From: Pogonophryne albipinna
Taxonomy: Eukaryota > Chordata > Actinopteri > Perciformes > Artedidraconidae
NCBI GenBank assembly: GCA_028583405.1
Contig: CM053248.1
Coordinates: 20,577,139-20,641,138 of the forward strand
DNA: 64,000 bases
Direction of reading: 5' to 3'
Under the pieces are notes generated by a model that was not told the DNA's origin, did no database searches, and saw only the letters and a list, made by a program, of their open reading frames with translations. Numbering within the stretch: the stretch's first letter is position 1; the number at the start of each line of letters is the position of its first letter. Below are positions 62,769-64,000 of this stretch, piece after piece. The translations under genes and the position numbers were made by a program.

Positions 62769-62811
62769 GGGCGGGACCATTGTGAAATGAGCAACAGCTG
62801 CTGGCAATTGG
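62769..62811 (-). promoter_or_regulatory. Candidate promoter: GC box and CCAAT box
   Basis: CCCGCCC (62775-62769) and GACCAATTG with CCAAT (62811-62807) are read on the minus strand just upstream of the candidate first exon. No TATA box is obvious. Their spacing is reasonable for a housekeeping-type promoter. Confidence 0.45.
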
Positions 62812-62942
62812 TCAACCCCCTCAACTCCACAGCATGAGAGGGCTGGAGAAAGAGAAACCCACTCTAGGCTGCAATAAAATCAGACATGAGCAGACAGCTC
62901 TAAGGATCTCTGCTATGCGGGAGAGCCTGAGCCTGAGCCTGA

Positions 62943-63169
<227 letters not shown>

Positions 63170-64000
63170 AGAGGTGACAAGCAGGAACATGCAGGCTGAA
63201 TTTCCGCCACACAGCTGACAGCTTTTTAAAGAGACTCTCTGCACGTCCACAGTTACATTCACTCCAGCCACCAGTCAGCCGTGGCCCTCGGAGCCAAGTG
63301 AGTCAATGGTGTGGGTTCCTGAGTGAAAAGAAAGGAAATACTCTGAAAGGAGAGACACGTTTGTTGCTTTGGCAGTTTGAGGAAGTGAGCTAGCTGGAGG
63401 GCGAGAAAAAAAAGAAGGGGAAGAAGGAGGGGAGAAGTGGGTCAGCGCTGGACATTATTCCAGATGTATAGGCTGAAACATCCCAGAGGTGGTTTTAACA
63501 CGGCAAGAAAAAAGGCATCTAGGACATGCCTTAAACTCATTTATAAGAATTGGTTGACAGATATTTCAGGAATTAATTTAAATTCAGTGAGTAAATCATT
63601 TGAGGCTCCAAACCAACAGCTATTTTGGCTCTTAGTTTGGATTCCGCAGGGTGTTGGCGGATAGTTGTGATTAAAGACACTTCTTCTTCTTCTTTCCCAA
63701 CCCGTGAGTTATGGTCTGAGAGAGCAAGGGATGATGGGAGGGCGGGGGTCAGAAACAAGCAAACAATTGTCTGTTTTCATACAGCGAACACAAATGAGAA
63801 ACACAGCGCGTCTTCCCAGCAGTCTTTGCTTTTTATTTTCTCTTCAGTCACCATCTTCTTCACAGTTTTTCGAACCATCGCCATGATTAACAATAAAAAC
63901 TAAACTAAAACAAGATAGGAAACAGTGAGATCAAGAGATACTGGTACATGTAAAAATTCAACAAGCTATAACCGATGACAGCTGGAATGGTTTGTATACA
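63170..64000. other. Upstream intergenic, nothing recognised
   Basis: Purine-rich stretches near 63400-63435. No exon or element end supported up to the window edge. Confidence 0.5.

Overview
The window looks like nuclear DNA of a teleost fish, probably a percomorph. It is AT-rich, exons are short and widely spaced, long CA/TG microsatellites are common, and much of the sequence is fish-type transposon debris (hAT elements and MITEs, THAP-type foldback elements, a DIRS remnant, Rex/RTE-like LINE tails, a tRNA-derived SINE). There are no operons, no bacterial genes and no CRISPR. Most open reading frames here are repeat or shadow frames.

The one well-supported protein gene lies on the minus strand. 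It is a sialyltransferase of the ST6GALNAC1/2 type with nine coding exons between 59331 (ATG) and 34502 (stop). All nine exons have GT-AG borders, their phases agree, and they sum to 1386 nt (461 residues plus stop). The protein has a short cytosolic tail, one signal anchor, a Pro/acidic stem with a VP repeat, sialylmotifs L and S, motif III (HYYD) and motif VS (H-x4-E). A likely non-coding first exon ends at 62647, with a CCAAT and GC-box promoter just upstream and a 226-bp CA repeat beyond that.

Layout. 1-834: 3' end of a LINE. 851-3727: long inverted-repeat element holding a 37-bp minisatellite and a nested MITE. 4188-5406: hAT element with perfect 8-bp target duplication. 5460-6874: transposon fragments. 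7998-8700: a possible 5' end of an unrecognised minus-strand gene. 11590-15676: a very homogeneous 57-bp satellite array (about 71 units) that appears to have grown out of the end of a dispersed repeat. 15.7-22.8 kb: mostly quiet intergenic DNA with a SINE and smaller repeats. 22815-25866 and 42428-45510: two copies of a 3.05-kb foldback element whose arms carry a broken THAP zinc finger and which is flanked by 7-bp duplications. 26660-28690: two possible exons of an unrecognised plus-strand gene around nested MITEs. 28792-30831 and 59623-61587: two copies of a TTAA/TTAG-flanked element. 34.5-62.8 kb: the sialyltransferase gene, its introns filled with nested insertions, including one hAT element whose target duplication begins at intron position +4 of an exon donor site. 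Intron 1 carries a DIRS tyrosine-recombinase remnant.

Six hAT-type insertions with intact 8-bp duplications (4.2, 27.0, 35.1, 37.6, 45.7 and 51.3 kb) suggest fairly recent activity. No new cellular system was found. The most unusual signals are the satellite array, the THAP foldback pair and the splice-site-abutting hAT insertion.
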